A stretch of 7,207 nucleotides of DNA from Omnitrophica bacterium RBG_13_46_9 (GTDB lineage: Bacteria; Omnitrophota; Gorgyraeia; JABMRN01; RBG-13-46-9). The stretch spans positions 37,350 to 44,556 of the forward strand of contig MHFD01000032.1 of assembly GCA_001804045.1 (NCBI GenBank), in the 5' to 3' direction. The notes under the pieces are model-generated. The model did no database searches and was not told where the DNA came from. It worked only from the letters and a program-made list of their open reading frames with translations. Of the stretch, positions 1 through 6,381 are shown in pieces; positions within the stretch are counted from its first letter, which is position 1; every line of letters starts with the position of its first letter. Made by a program: the position numbers and the translations under genes.

Positions 1-1307
1 CATATCCATCCTATTTCCGCAAGCGCCCTAAGAGACGGGAGTTTTATGACCGCGCGCCACGCGTGGGCTACGCTCAACTGTGTCGCGCCCAGAAAAAAAC
101 AGATCGCCTGAATGGTCCTCGGTTCCCTCAAGGCGGGAAAAAGCGGTTTAAAGGAAGCGGGTATCCATTCCTGGCCAAAAAAAGTCGTCGTAAGGACGCC
201 CCATATTATCGCGCATGCGCTCAATAGATACATAAGGATAAAAGGAGCCATGTTTTTAAGCTGTTTTCTCCACTTTATATGTGCGAAAAACGTCAAAACA
301 AGGAAGATGGCGCCGTATGCCGCGTCCCCTATCAGCATACCGAAAAAGATAGAGAAAAATAATAAAAACCAGAGGCTTATATCAAGCTCTCTATAGCCCG
401 GGACGATCTCAATAATCCTAAAAACCGGTTCTATTAGGGATACCCAGCGCGGGTTGCGGATAAGCGTCGGCACAGCGTCATCGGGAGACGGATCGGTAAC
501 CAGGATGCCCCACTTCTCGCGTTCGGCGCGTTCAGTGAGGGGTTTTGATTTGTCGTAAGGGACATAGCCGGTAATATACATTATATCCCCGGACTGTCCC
601 ATGCCCCTGAACGCTTCTTCAAATTCCAATCTCTTCTCGAGTGTCTTCCTTGTTTCTCCAAAGTATCTCTCATAAGATACGTATTTGCGGATATGCTCTC
701 TTATGGACTCTATGGTATTTCCATCCTCCGACAATCGCGCGCGCATTTCTTTGAGGTCCGTTTCGGGCGGTTTTAATTCCTTAAACGGCACATCGATCTC
801 CCCGTAGGACAAAACGGCGCAAAGACACGTGCCGCGTATCGTAGCGCATTTTTTCACAGCTAAGCCGGGGGGAAAACGTTTTATTTCTTTCGCCGGGATG
901 GCATATAACCTGACGTATACGCCTTTATCGCGTAACGTCTCCAGCGTGCGGGGATCGAAATCCCCCCATGGTTCCCATTCGGTGATTTCGTCTTTCAGTT
1001 TTCGCGAGAATTCCTCGAGCCGGTCCTGTCTTGAATGCAGGTCCATTATGTGTTTCGCGACAAATTTCCAGTCATCGGGAGCATCATCGTCTCTTGCGCC
1101 GCTTGCGCTTTGTGTCTTCAATCCTGTAAGCACGTTTGTCACCCGCGTAAGAAGCTCGATGTCATCGCGGAGCGCGCCGATATCGCCGCTTGCGGGGACC
1201 CGCTGGTGTTCGACGTGCAGAACGCCGAGTTCGCCCAGTATGCCAACCGTATTCACCGCGTCTTTGGCCTGGACAAGGATAGCCGCTTTTTTCATAGGGA
1301 CTATCAT
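1..1307 (-). CDS. atpI: V/A-type ATPase subunit I (a-subunit homologue), 3' end cut by window edge
   Basis: The reading frame is open from the ATG at 1307 to the left edge, giving 435 residues of a protein usually about 600-650 long. Subunit I is the membrane stator: its N-terminal cytoplasmic half binds the peripheral stalks and its C-terminal half forms the ion path against the K ring. The protein begins MIVPMKKAAI, the usual start of this family. A charged, helix-rich cytoplasmic domain fills about residues 1-305. The first membrane segment spans about 311-340 and carries FFGMLIGDAAYG (321-332), close to the family's G-D-x-G-Y-G signature with Ala for one Gly. Further hydrophobic stretches lie at about 354-376 and 399-415, the latter with QLSVAHAW. 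The C-terminal part with the essential Arg is outside the window, so ion-path residues cannot be judged. The start overlaps the atpD stop by 4 nt (ATGA), which suggests translational coupling. Confidence 0.95.
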   Translation of the reverse strand, partial: MIVPMKKAAILVQAKDAVNTVGILGELGVLHVEHQRVPASGDIGALRDDIELLTRVTNVLTGLKTQSASGARDDDAPDDWKFVAKHIMDLHSRQDRLEEFSRKLKDEITEWEPWGDFDPRTLETLRDKGVYVRLYAIPAKEIKRFPPGLAVKKCATIRGTCLCAVLSYGEIDVPFKELKPPETDLKEMRARLSEDGNTIESIREHIRKYVSYERYFGETRKTLEKRLEFEEAFRGMGQSGDIMYITGYVPYDKSKPLTERAEREKWGILVTDPSPDDAVPTLIRNPRWVSLIEPVFRIIEIVPGYRELDISLWFLLFFSIFFGMLIGDAAYGAIFLVLTFFAHIKWRKQLKNMAPFILMYLLSACAIIWGVLTTTFFGQEWIPASFKPLFPALREPRTIQAICFFLGATQLSVAHAWRAVIKLPSLRALAEIGWI

Positions 1308-1921
1308 ATATACACTTCCTCCCGGACGGCGCTTTCGATCTTTCTTTTCGCTATTTTGCTCCGCCCCACCGCGTTCGCCATCTGGTCCCCGAGGTAGATC
1401 TTTATTCTGCGTATGGCGTCTGTGGCTTCGGGTATCTTGACTTTCTCAAAGAGATTTACCCGCTGGGTGGTAATGCGCAGCTCTTGCCGGAGAACCGCGA
1501 TGCCCTCTTCGATTATACGTATCTCCTCCCGTATCGAGTAAAGGGCCTTAAGTTCCTCCAGGGCCTTATCTACCCATAAGGGGACCGAAAACAGGTCATA
1601 GGCGATGTTTTCAAAAAGGACGTGATCAAAAATCGGCAGGTCCACGCCGGCGATATTTTTTGACCCCTCTATCGTCTCCCGTATCCCCAGCCACCGCCTA
1701 ATATCCACTCCGCGGTCGGACAAAAGGCCCGCCCATGTCTCTACGGACCGCGCACGGGCGCTTTCGTCCTCTTTTTTCTCCCGTAGAATACGCAGCTGGC
1801 GCAGTATCTCCATCTGCAATTGCTGTTTCTTAAGCTGTAAAGTCGGCAGATACCTTCTATACTGCCCAAGCGCATCTCTTTGACGTTTAAGTTCTCCCTT
1901 TGTGAATTTTATTTTTGCCAT
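1304..1921 (-). CDS. atpD: V/A-type ATPase subunit D (central rotor shaft)
   Basis: This 205-residue protein matches the usual length of subunit D (about 200-215). Subunit D is the coiled-coil axle that turns inside the A3B3 head, comparable to gamma of F-type ATPases. The N-terminal helix reads KFTKGELKRQRDAL (5-18) and continues as long charged helices to about residue 55. The C-terminal helix holds the best family signature, RITTQRVNLFEK (149-160), followed by IRRIKIYLGD (170-179) and a KIAKRK patch (189-194). The middle, about 60-120, is the variable lobe. It lies 36 nt after the atpB stop, the only real gap within the A-B-D-I stretch. No Shine-Dalgarno motif is visible before its ATG, and that gap holds the palindrome CCGGCCGG (1940-1947). 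Its TGA stop overlaps the atpI start. The identification is firm; how translation starts is not clear from the sequence. Confidence 0.95.
   Translation of the reverse strand: MAKIKFTKGELKRQRDALGQYRRYLPTLQLKKQQLQMEILRQLRILREKKEDESARARSVETWAGLLSDRGVDIRRWLGIRETIEGSKNIAGVDLPIFDHVLFENIAYDLFSVPLWVDKALEELKALYSIREEIRIIEEGIAVLRQELRITTQRVNLFEKVKIPEATDAIRRIKIYLGDQMANAVGRSKIAKRKIESAVREEVYI
1315..1323 (-). promoter_or_regulatory. Strong ribosome binding site of atpI, inside atpD
   Basis: On the minus strand the sequence GGGAGGAAG lies within the last codons of atpD. Its GGAGG core is 10 nt from the ATG at 1307 and about 22 nt from the next in-frame ATG at 1295. This spacing, together with the conserved MIVPMKK start, selects 1307 as the start codon. 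Confidence 0.75.
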
Positions 1922-1957
1922 ATCAAGACGTGCGCGCGACCGGCCGGGAAGCGGATG

Positions 1958-3268
1958 TTAGGACGAGGTACTGTGGGGGGCGCGCCAGTATTTTTCTATT
2001 GCCGATTTTTTTATCCCTGTCTCTTCCGGCGTAAAACACTCGGCCATGATCTCCCAGCCGCGGTCAAGGGCTTTCTCGAGGGGGATGTTTACCTCGAGTG
2101 ACATGAGGTTTTTCTCAAAAAGATTGCCGTATTTCAGTAACTTCCTGTCCCAGGCGCTCATCTGAAATCCCATCGCCTGTTTCTCGAGTGTCCCTCTGTA
2201 GTTCGCGAAAAGCTGGATCATGGTATCCATGATGATGCGGTGATCATCGCGTGTCTTACCGTTCACCTGCTGCTTAAGCCGGCTCAGCGACCCGAAAGGC
2301 TCTATGACACCGTTCTTAAGGTAGAACTGCCCTTCTGTTATGTATCCGGTATTGTCCGGCACCGGATGGGTCACATCGTCCCCGGGCATTGTAGTCACCG
2401 CAAGGATGGTTATCGAGCCGGCCGTATCGAAGTCGACCGCTTTCTCGTATCGGGCAGCCAATTGACTATAGAGGTCTCCCGGATAACCGCGATTCGAAGG
2501 AACCTGTTCCATCGTAATAGATATCTCCTTCAGGGCATCACAGAAATTAGTCATGTCCGTAAGAAGGACGAGCACACGTTTATTCTGAAGCGCGAATTGT
2601 TCGGCTACGGCAAGACTTATATCCGGCACAAGAAGGCATTCAACTACGGGATCCGCCGCTGTATGGATAAAGAAGATACACCGCGTAAGAGCGCCCTGTT
2701 CCTCAAGGGTGTCTCTGAAGAAAAGGTAATTATCATGCTTAAGCCCCATCCCTCCCAGAATAATAATATCGACTTCAGCCTGTACCGCGACTCGCGCCAG
2801 AAGCTCGTTGTATGGCTCTCCCGGTATCGAGAAAACGGGCAATTTCTGCGAGACGACGAGAGAGTTAAAAACATCTATCATGGGCACGCCTGTCCGTATC
2901 ATCTTGTTCGGGATGATGCGTTTAACGGGGTTTACGGGCGGTCCCGCGATATCCACAACGTTCTCAGATAGCGCCGGTCCGCCGTCGAGCGGGACGCCGC
3001 TTCCGTTAAAAATCCGGCCCAGAAGATCGTCACCGGTAGCGATGCGCATAGGATGCCCCAGGAAACGCACTCGGTCGCCGGTAGATACGCCGCGGCTTCC
3101 CGCAAATACCTGAAGGGAGACCCTGTCGCCATCCAGCTGTATTACCTGCGCGAGGGACGTCTCGCGGGAAGTGACTATTTCCGCTATGTCCGCGTAGCCG
3201 ACGCCTTCTGCCTCAACGGTTATCACATCGCCCGCGATCTGGACAATATTAGTGTAGACCTTATCCAT
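1958..3268 (-). CDS. atpB: V/A-type ATPase subunit B (non-catalytic head subunit)
   Basis: A protein of 436 residues, within the normal 430-470 range for subunit B, which alternates with A in the A3B3 head and supplies the arginine finger to the catalytic site. Residues 1-75 form the N-terminal beta-barrel. The P-loop position is degenerate, as expected for B: FSIPGEPYNELLAR at 146-159 lacks the GxGKT lysine. Conserved stretches follow: LGGMGLKHDN (171-180), VLLTDMTNFCDALKEIS (234-250), NRGYPGDLYSQLA (259-271), MPGDDVTHPVPDNTGYIT (294-311) and GSLSRLK (326-332). R330 of SLSR is the expected arginine finger. The wording GEPYN and GGMGLKHD resembles chlamydial and spirochaetal B subunits as I remember them, more than the archaeal form. 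The start overlaps the atpA stop by 8 nt (ATGGATAA) with only a weak AGAG upstream, so translation is probably coupled to atpA. Confidence 0.97.
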   Translation of the reverse strand: MDKVYTNIVQIAGDVITVEAEGVGYADIAEIVTSRETSLAQVIQLDGDRVSLQVFAGSRGVSTGDRVRFLGHPMRIATGDDLLGRIFNGSGVPLDGGPALSENVVDIAGPPVNPVKRIIPNKMIRTGVPMIDVFNSLVVSQKLPVFSIPGEPYNELLARVAVQAEVDIIILGGMGLKHDNYLFFRDTLEEQGALTRCIFFIHTAADPVVECLLVPDISLAVAEQFALQNKRVLVLLTDMTNFCDALKEISITMEQVPSNRGYPGDLYSQLAARYEKAVDFDTAGSITILAVTTMPGDDVTHPVPDNTGYITEGQFYLKNGVIEPFGSLSRLKQQVNGKTRDDHRIIMDTMIQLFANYRGTLEKQAMGFQMSAWDRKLLKYGNLFEKNLMSLEVNIPLEKALDRGWEIMAECFTPEETGIKKSAIEKYWRAPHSTSS

Positions 3269-5021
3269 GAGTTATTTCACTCTTTGCTTTCCGCTTTGCG
3301 CTGTCGACCAGATCCGATATTTCCTTTTCGATGTCCTTGAATTCCGCGCTCCCCCACGAAGCGGAGTTCCAGCCGCGGAAACTCTGCCGTAGCCGGTGGA
3401 AGAAATTAAGCGCGGTTTCCTTGTTCTCAAAATCAAATTTCTCCTTAAGAATGCGCTCATAAATAAAGGAGAATACGTATTCCTGCCGCTCTTCGGATGT
3501 CGCCTCGTCAACAGGGTCAAAAGCGTTTTGCTGGAGATATGTAAAATCGAAGAATTCGCCTTTAAGATAACTGACATAATCTTCCGGCGACGTCCCTTCC
3601 TCCCCGATAACTTTCATCATCTGGGCGACGCTATTGCTTTTGCGCATGACCGCATGGGCTTCTTCCATCTTCCCTTCATCGATAAAACTTTTGTATTTAG
3701 ACCAGCTTATGAGCGGGTCTATTGCGGGGTATCGTCTGGCATCCGAGCGTTCCCGGGAAAGGCCATGGAAAGCCCCTACGACCTTCAGGGTCGCCTGGGT
3801 AACGGGTTCCTCAAAATTTCCTCCGGCCGGGCTTACGGTCCCCCCTATGGTCACCGAACCGACAGAACCGTCATTAAGGCGCACCTCTCCCGCGCGCTCG
3901 TAGAAAGAAGCTATGCGCGATTCAAGATACGCGGGAAATGCCTCTTCGCCGGGGATCTCCTCAAGCCGCCCTGACATCTCTCTCATCGCCTGCGCCCATC
4001 TTGAAGTTGAATCGGCCAAAAGAAGCACGTTCAGCCCCATCTGGCGGTAGTATTCCGCGATAGTCACGGCGGTATATACGCTTGACTCGCGAGCCGCGAC
4101 CGGCATCGAACTTGTATTGCAGATGATAACCGTGCGGTCGCTCAAAGGCTTACCGGTCCGCGGGTCGGTTATATTCGGAAAGGTCTTCAGCGTCTCCACG
4201 ACCTCCCCTGCGCGCTCACCGCAGGCAGCGATGATGACGATGTCCGCGTCCGCGTGTCTGCTCGTCAGCTGCTGCAGCACCGTCTTTCCCGCGCCGAACG
4301 GGCCCGGAATGCAGTATGTCCCTCCCCGCGCCACAGGGAACATCGAGTCTATGATGCGCATTTTAGTCACAAGCGGTCTTGTCGGCTTCAGTTTCTCGCG
4401 GTATGCGCAAATAGGCATTTTAACCGGCCATATCTGCTGCAGGAAAACAGAGTGCTTTTTCCCGTCCGCGCCTTTCAGTTCCGCGACAGGTTCTTTAAGA
4501 TTGCACATGCCCTTCCGGGCGATCTGCGTTATCTCAAAAATGCCGCGAAGACCGAACGGGACCATGATATAGTGCTTAAATACCTTCTCCGGTACATAAC
4601 CGATCTTGTCTCCCGCCCGTACGGAGCCCCCTTTCTCGGCAAGAGGCGTAAATTCCCACTTAGTATCATCCGGAAGCGCCTCAAGATACTCTCCCCTTTT
4701 CAGAAAAAAACCATGTCGTTCGGCAAGCGCGGGTAACGGATTCTGCAGACCGTCAAATATCTGCCCCAGGAGACCCGGGCCGAGCTCGACCGAAAGGAGC
4801 TCCCCCGTAAGCTCGATTTCCGCGCCTATCTTGAGGCTAGCCGTATTCTCGTACACCTGCATCTCGGCATGGTTTTGGCGTATACGTATCACTTCCGATT
4901 TCAGGCGCTCCTTGCCATGTATGACATAGGCGACCTCGTTCTGGATGGAGTACCCGTCGACCAGCACCGTGATCATGTTGCTGTTTACCTTTACTATGCG
5001 CCCTTTTCTCTTTGACGTCAT
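3261..5021 (-). CDS. atpA: V/A-type ATPase catalytic subunit A
   Basis: A 586-residue catalytic subunit, the usual family length (about 575-600). It hydrolyses or makes ATP in the A3B3 head. In order: an N-terminal beta-barrel (about 1-75); the bulge ('non-homologous') region typical of A (about 110-190); the nucleotide-binding domain with Walker A GPFGAGKT (240-247, K246); the catalytic Glu in CGERAGE (E269); the Walker B region VLLLADSTSRWAQAMRE (332-348, D337); then RLEEIPGEEAFPAYL (352-366) and a helical C-terminal domain. All key residues are intact, so the enzyme should be active. The GAGKT variant of the P-loop is common in this family. The start is supported by AAGGG at 5027-5031, 5 nt upstream and inside the end of the preceding gene, from which it is separated by 1 nt. 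Whether the complex mainly pumps or synthesises cannot be told from A. Confidence 0.98.
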   Translation of the reverse strand: MTSKRKGRIVKVNSNMITVLVDGYSIQNEVAYVIHGKERLKSEVIRIRQNHAEMQVYENTASLKIGAEIELTGELLSVELGPGLLGQIFDGLQNPLPALAERHGFFLKRGEYLEALPDDTKWEFTPLAEKGGSVRAGDKIGYVPEKVFKHYIMVPFGLRGIFEITQIARKGMCNLKEPVAELKGADGKKHSVFLQQIWPVKMPICAYREKLKPTRPLVTKMRIIDSMFPVARGGTYCIPGPFGAGKTVLQQLTSRHADADIVIIAACGERAGEVVETLKTFPNITDPRTGKPLSDRTVIICNTSSMPVAARESSVYTAVTIAEYYRQMGLNVLLLADSTSRWAQAMREMSGRLEEIPGEEAFPAYLESRIASFYERAGEVRLNDGSVGSVTIGGTVSPAGGNFEEPVTQATLKVVGAFHGLSRERSDARRYPAIDPLISWSKYKSFIDEGKMEEAHAVMRKSNSVAQMMKVIGEEGTSPEDYVSYLKGEFFDFTYLQQNAFDPVDEATSEERQEYVFSFIYERILKEKFDFENKETALNFFHRLRQSFRGWNSASWGSAEFKDIEKEISDLVDSAKRKAKSEITHG

Positions 5022-5022
5022 A

Positions 5023-5562
5023 TTAACCCTTTTTAAGCGCTTCTTCCATAAGCTCTGTCTTGGCCGCTGTCAGGATCCTCTCCCAGCGTTCCAATATTGC
5101 GAGTTTCTGCGCATATACTATAAGAAAATCGAGATCAAAATAGTGTCCGGAAGCCAGCTCGTCCAGCACCCGCCAGCGTTCACGGTCAAGCGTTCCTTCC
5201 CCTTCAAGTAGAGACGGGTTACGCTGCGCGTTAATGACCGTATGAGTCAACGCTACTTCCTGCGGCATATCAGCGTGAAGATACTGATCCGGATTGACTT
5301 TCTTCCGCGCGGCCCTGACCTTTACAAGCTCGTTTCTTAGCATCGTGTCAAATACGCGCCATCTACGCAATGTAGGATGGTCCTTGCCGGATACCGGCAA
5401 TCCGACGGATTCGGTTTGGGATATTATATCAATGTCATTATCCGATACGAGACCTTTGCACATCGCAAGTAACAAGTCAGAGGAAAACGGTGGCTTCATC
5501 CCAAACTGGAGTGAAGGCAGGCTGGAGATCAAATAAGTATAGTAGCCCGATGTGACCGGCAT
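5023..5562 (-). CDS. DUF2764-type V-ATPase operon protein, possible subunit C equivalent
   Basis: A 179-residue soluble, helix-rich protein with no signal peptide or membrane segment. Features I associate with DUF2764 are visible: YYTYLISSLP (7-16) followed by KPPFS (23-27), then WRVFDTMLRNELVKVRAAR (68-86), and the C-terminal block DRERWRVLDELASGHYFDLD (126-145) with LAILERWERI (154-163). Proteins of this kind sit between atpE and atpA in chlamydial, spirochaetal and Bacteroidetes V-ATPase operons; their function is not established as far as I know. Thermus-type operons have C and F in this place, so replacing the socket subunit C that joins rotor to ring is a reasonable inference. The motif RWRV[FL]D occurs twice (67-72 and 129-134), hinting at an internal repeat. 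It starts 13 nt after atpE. The only Shine-Dalgarno-like AAGG lies 2 nt before the ATG, too close to be a good site, so coupled translation is likely. Confidence 0.85.
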   Translation of the reverse strand: MPVTSGYYTYLISSLPSLQFGMKPPFSSDLLLAMCKGLVSDNDIDIISQTESVGLPVSGKDHPTLRRWRVFDTMLRNELVKVRAARKKVNPDQYLHADMPQEVALTHTVINAQRNPSLLEGEGTLDRERWRVLDELASGHYFDLDFLIVYAQKLAILERWERILTAAKTELMEEALKKG

Positions 5563-5575
5563 TGCCTTTTTTGTC

Positions 5576-6172
5576 TTATTTAATTATATCCGCGAGTCTC
5601 GGTTTTATGTAAAGGGCTATGTAGTCGGCAAGTGCCTCATCGGTAAAATCATAGTGAGACTTGCCGCTGTCGAAGCTTATGGTAAAGCCCCCCCGTATTT
5701 CTTCGGCGGGCACAAGCGTTATGCCCTTTTTGACTTCTTCCCGAAGTTCATTAAGAAGCCCTTCTTCAAGCCTCTTTGCGTCTTCTTTCCGCAGCGAAAT
5801 AATAATGTCCTTCTTTTCCTTTTGAGTGCATTCCTTGACGATCGAGTGTATTATTTTTGATACCTCATCCGTGGAAAGCGCCTTCCGGACATGCGAGGCG
5901 ATCAACCGTTCAAGCATCGCCTGTATCTCTTTTCGTAAGGAGAGGATGAGGTCTCTTCCGGCCTGCCTGAGGGAATCCCTGCTACTCGCCTCCATTTTCG
6001 CGATTTTGCTCTCGGATCTTTCAATAAGGTCCTTCGCTTTCTCCTCGGCTTTCTCAAGGATCTCTTTGGCTTTCGCAAAGGCCTCTTCTTCGATCTTCTT
6101 CGCCTTTTCCTCGGCCTTCTTTACGCCATCGGCCTGTATCTTCTCTATAAGGGCCTTCAGTTCCTCCGCCAT
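5576..6172 (-). CDS. atpE: V/A-type ATPase subunit E (peripheral stalk)
   Basis: A 198-residue protein of normal length for subunit E, which forms the peripheral stalk holding the A3B3 head against rotation. Residues 1 to about 95 are an almost continuous Ala/Glu/Lys-rich helix (for example KKAEEKAKKIEEEAFAKAKE, 18-37) that would form the coiled-coil arm. The C-terminal globular part (about 100-198) ends with the family signature EEIRGGFTISF (157-167) and YDFTDEALADY (174-184), then PRLADIIK. In archaeal and Thermus enzymes E pairs with G/H. No gene for that partner is visible here, so a partner elsewhere or an E-only stalk must be assumed. It is the first gene of the ATPase cluster, with a good ribosome binding site and a promoter just upstream. 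Its TAA stop is 13 nt before the next start. Confidence 0.95.
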   Translation of the reverse strand: MAEELKALIEKIQADGVKKAEEKAKKIEEEAFAKAKEILEKAEEKAKDLIERSESKIAKMEASSRDSLRQAGRDLILSLRKEIQAMLERLIASHVRKALSTDEVSKIIHSIVKECTQKEKKDIIISLRKEDAKRLEEGLLNELREEVKKGITLVPAEEIRGGFTISFDSGKSHYDFTDEALADYIALYIKPRLADIIK

Positions 6173-6176
6173 GACA

Positions 6177-6184
6177 ATCTCCTT
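6177..6184 (-). promoter_or_regulatory. Ribosome binding site of atpE
   Basis: The minus strand reads AAGGAGAT, whose GGAG (6179-6182) lies 6 nt before the ATG at 6172. It is one of the best-placed sites in the window and fixes the atpE start. Confidence 0.8.
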
Positions 6185-6205
6185 ATTTTAAAAATATCTA
6201 AACAA

Positions 6206-6234
6206 ATTATAGGGTATTTCAGAGGTAAATGCAA
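6206..6234 (-). promoter_or_regulatory. Predicted sigma-70-type promoter of the atpE-led ATPase operon
   Basis: On the minus strand a perfect -10 box TATAAT (6206-6211) is preceded by a 17-nt spacer and a weak -35 box TTGCAT (6229-6234). Transcription would start near 6199, giving a leader of about 27 nt that contains the atpE ribosome binding site. The flanks are A/T-rich, unlike the surrounding genes. The perfect -10, ideal spacing and position make this the likely operon promoter; the weak -35 suggests moderate strength or help from an activator, which is inference. Confidence 0.65.
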
Positions 6235-6257
6235 CCTATTTTAAGGTGGCTACGGCG

Positions 6258-6276
6258 ATCTCTTGTTTATAGAGAT
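6258..6276 (-). repeat. Small hairpin upstream of the atpE promoter
   Basis: A perfect 6-bp inverted repeat, atctct (6258-6263) and agagat (6271-6276), encloses a 7-nt loop. It lies 24 bp upstream of the predicted -35 box. It has no following T-run, so it is not a typical intrinsic terminator. It could be an operator half-site pair or simply part of the 3' leader of a pyrE read-through transcript; no regulator can be named. Confidence 0.35.
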
Positions 6277-6281
6277 ACACA

Positions 6282-6364
6282 AATGAGATTACAGCGATCG
6301 AGACTTAAATCTCGTGATCCGGGTCGCGTCTTTTAGAAGCGAAAAACCACTGTAATCATTCATT
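6282..6364 (-). other. Possible structured element (three-way junction) between pyrE and the atpE promoter
   Basis: Nested inverted repeats fill these 83 nt. The outer stem pairs 6350-6357 (ctgtaatc) with 6287-6294 (gattacag), 8 perfect pairs. It extends by 5 more pairs (6360-6364 with 6282-6286) across a 2-nt bulge. Inside are two hairpins. One is 6324-6331 with 6335-6342 (7 of 8 pairs, 3-nt loop). The other is 6299-6303 with 6310-6314 (5 pairs plus a G-U, 4-nt loop), extended by 3 pairs across a 2-nt bulge. Read on the minus strand, the joining segments are 7, 4 and 1 nt. The fold was found by eye. It begins about 17 nt after the pyrE stop and would be transcribed only by read-through from pyrE or its own promoter. 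It may be a 3' UTR structure, a small RNA or a palindromic repeat; no known family is recognised. Confidence 0.35.
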
Positions 6365-6381
6365 TTAAAGGCCGGGGTCAT

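Noticed and set aside
1..1295. atpI starting at the second ATG (1295)
   Set aside because: The MIVPMKK start is typical of subunit I, and the GGAGG site is correctly spaced for 1307 but 22 nt away from 1295.
829..1440. 203-residue plus-strand open frame
   Set aside because: It is antisense to atpI and atpD, both of which show clear family motifs. Its own translation is Ser/Arg-rich and low in recognisable structure, typical of a shadow frame.
2240..2971. 243-residue plus-strand open frame
   Set aside because: It lies wholly antisense to atpB, which is intact and strongly conserved. No family motif is seen in the plus-strand translation.
3396..4736. Several plus-strand open frames of 90-190 residues
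   Set aside because: All are antisense to atpA, which has every catalytic motif. They have no ribosome sites or recognisable domains.
1958..5021. F-type ATPase beta/alpha subunits
   Set aside because: Subunit A has the large inserted bulge region and GPFGAGKT. B lacks a working P-loop, and neighbours E, D and I are V/A-type, so an F-type assignment does not fit.
6287..6357. Inverted repeat as ends of a small mobile element
   Set aside because: The outer arms are short, no target-site duplication is seen, and no second copy is in the window. The nested hairpins fit a folded RNA or local palindrome better.
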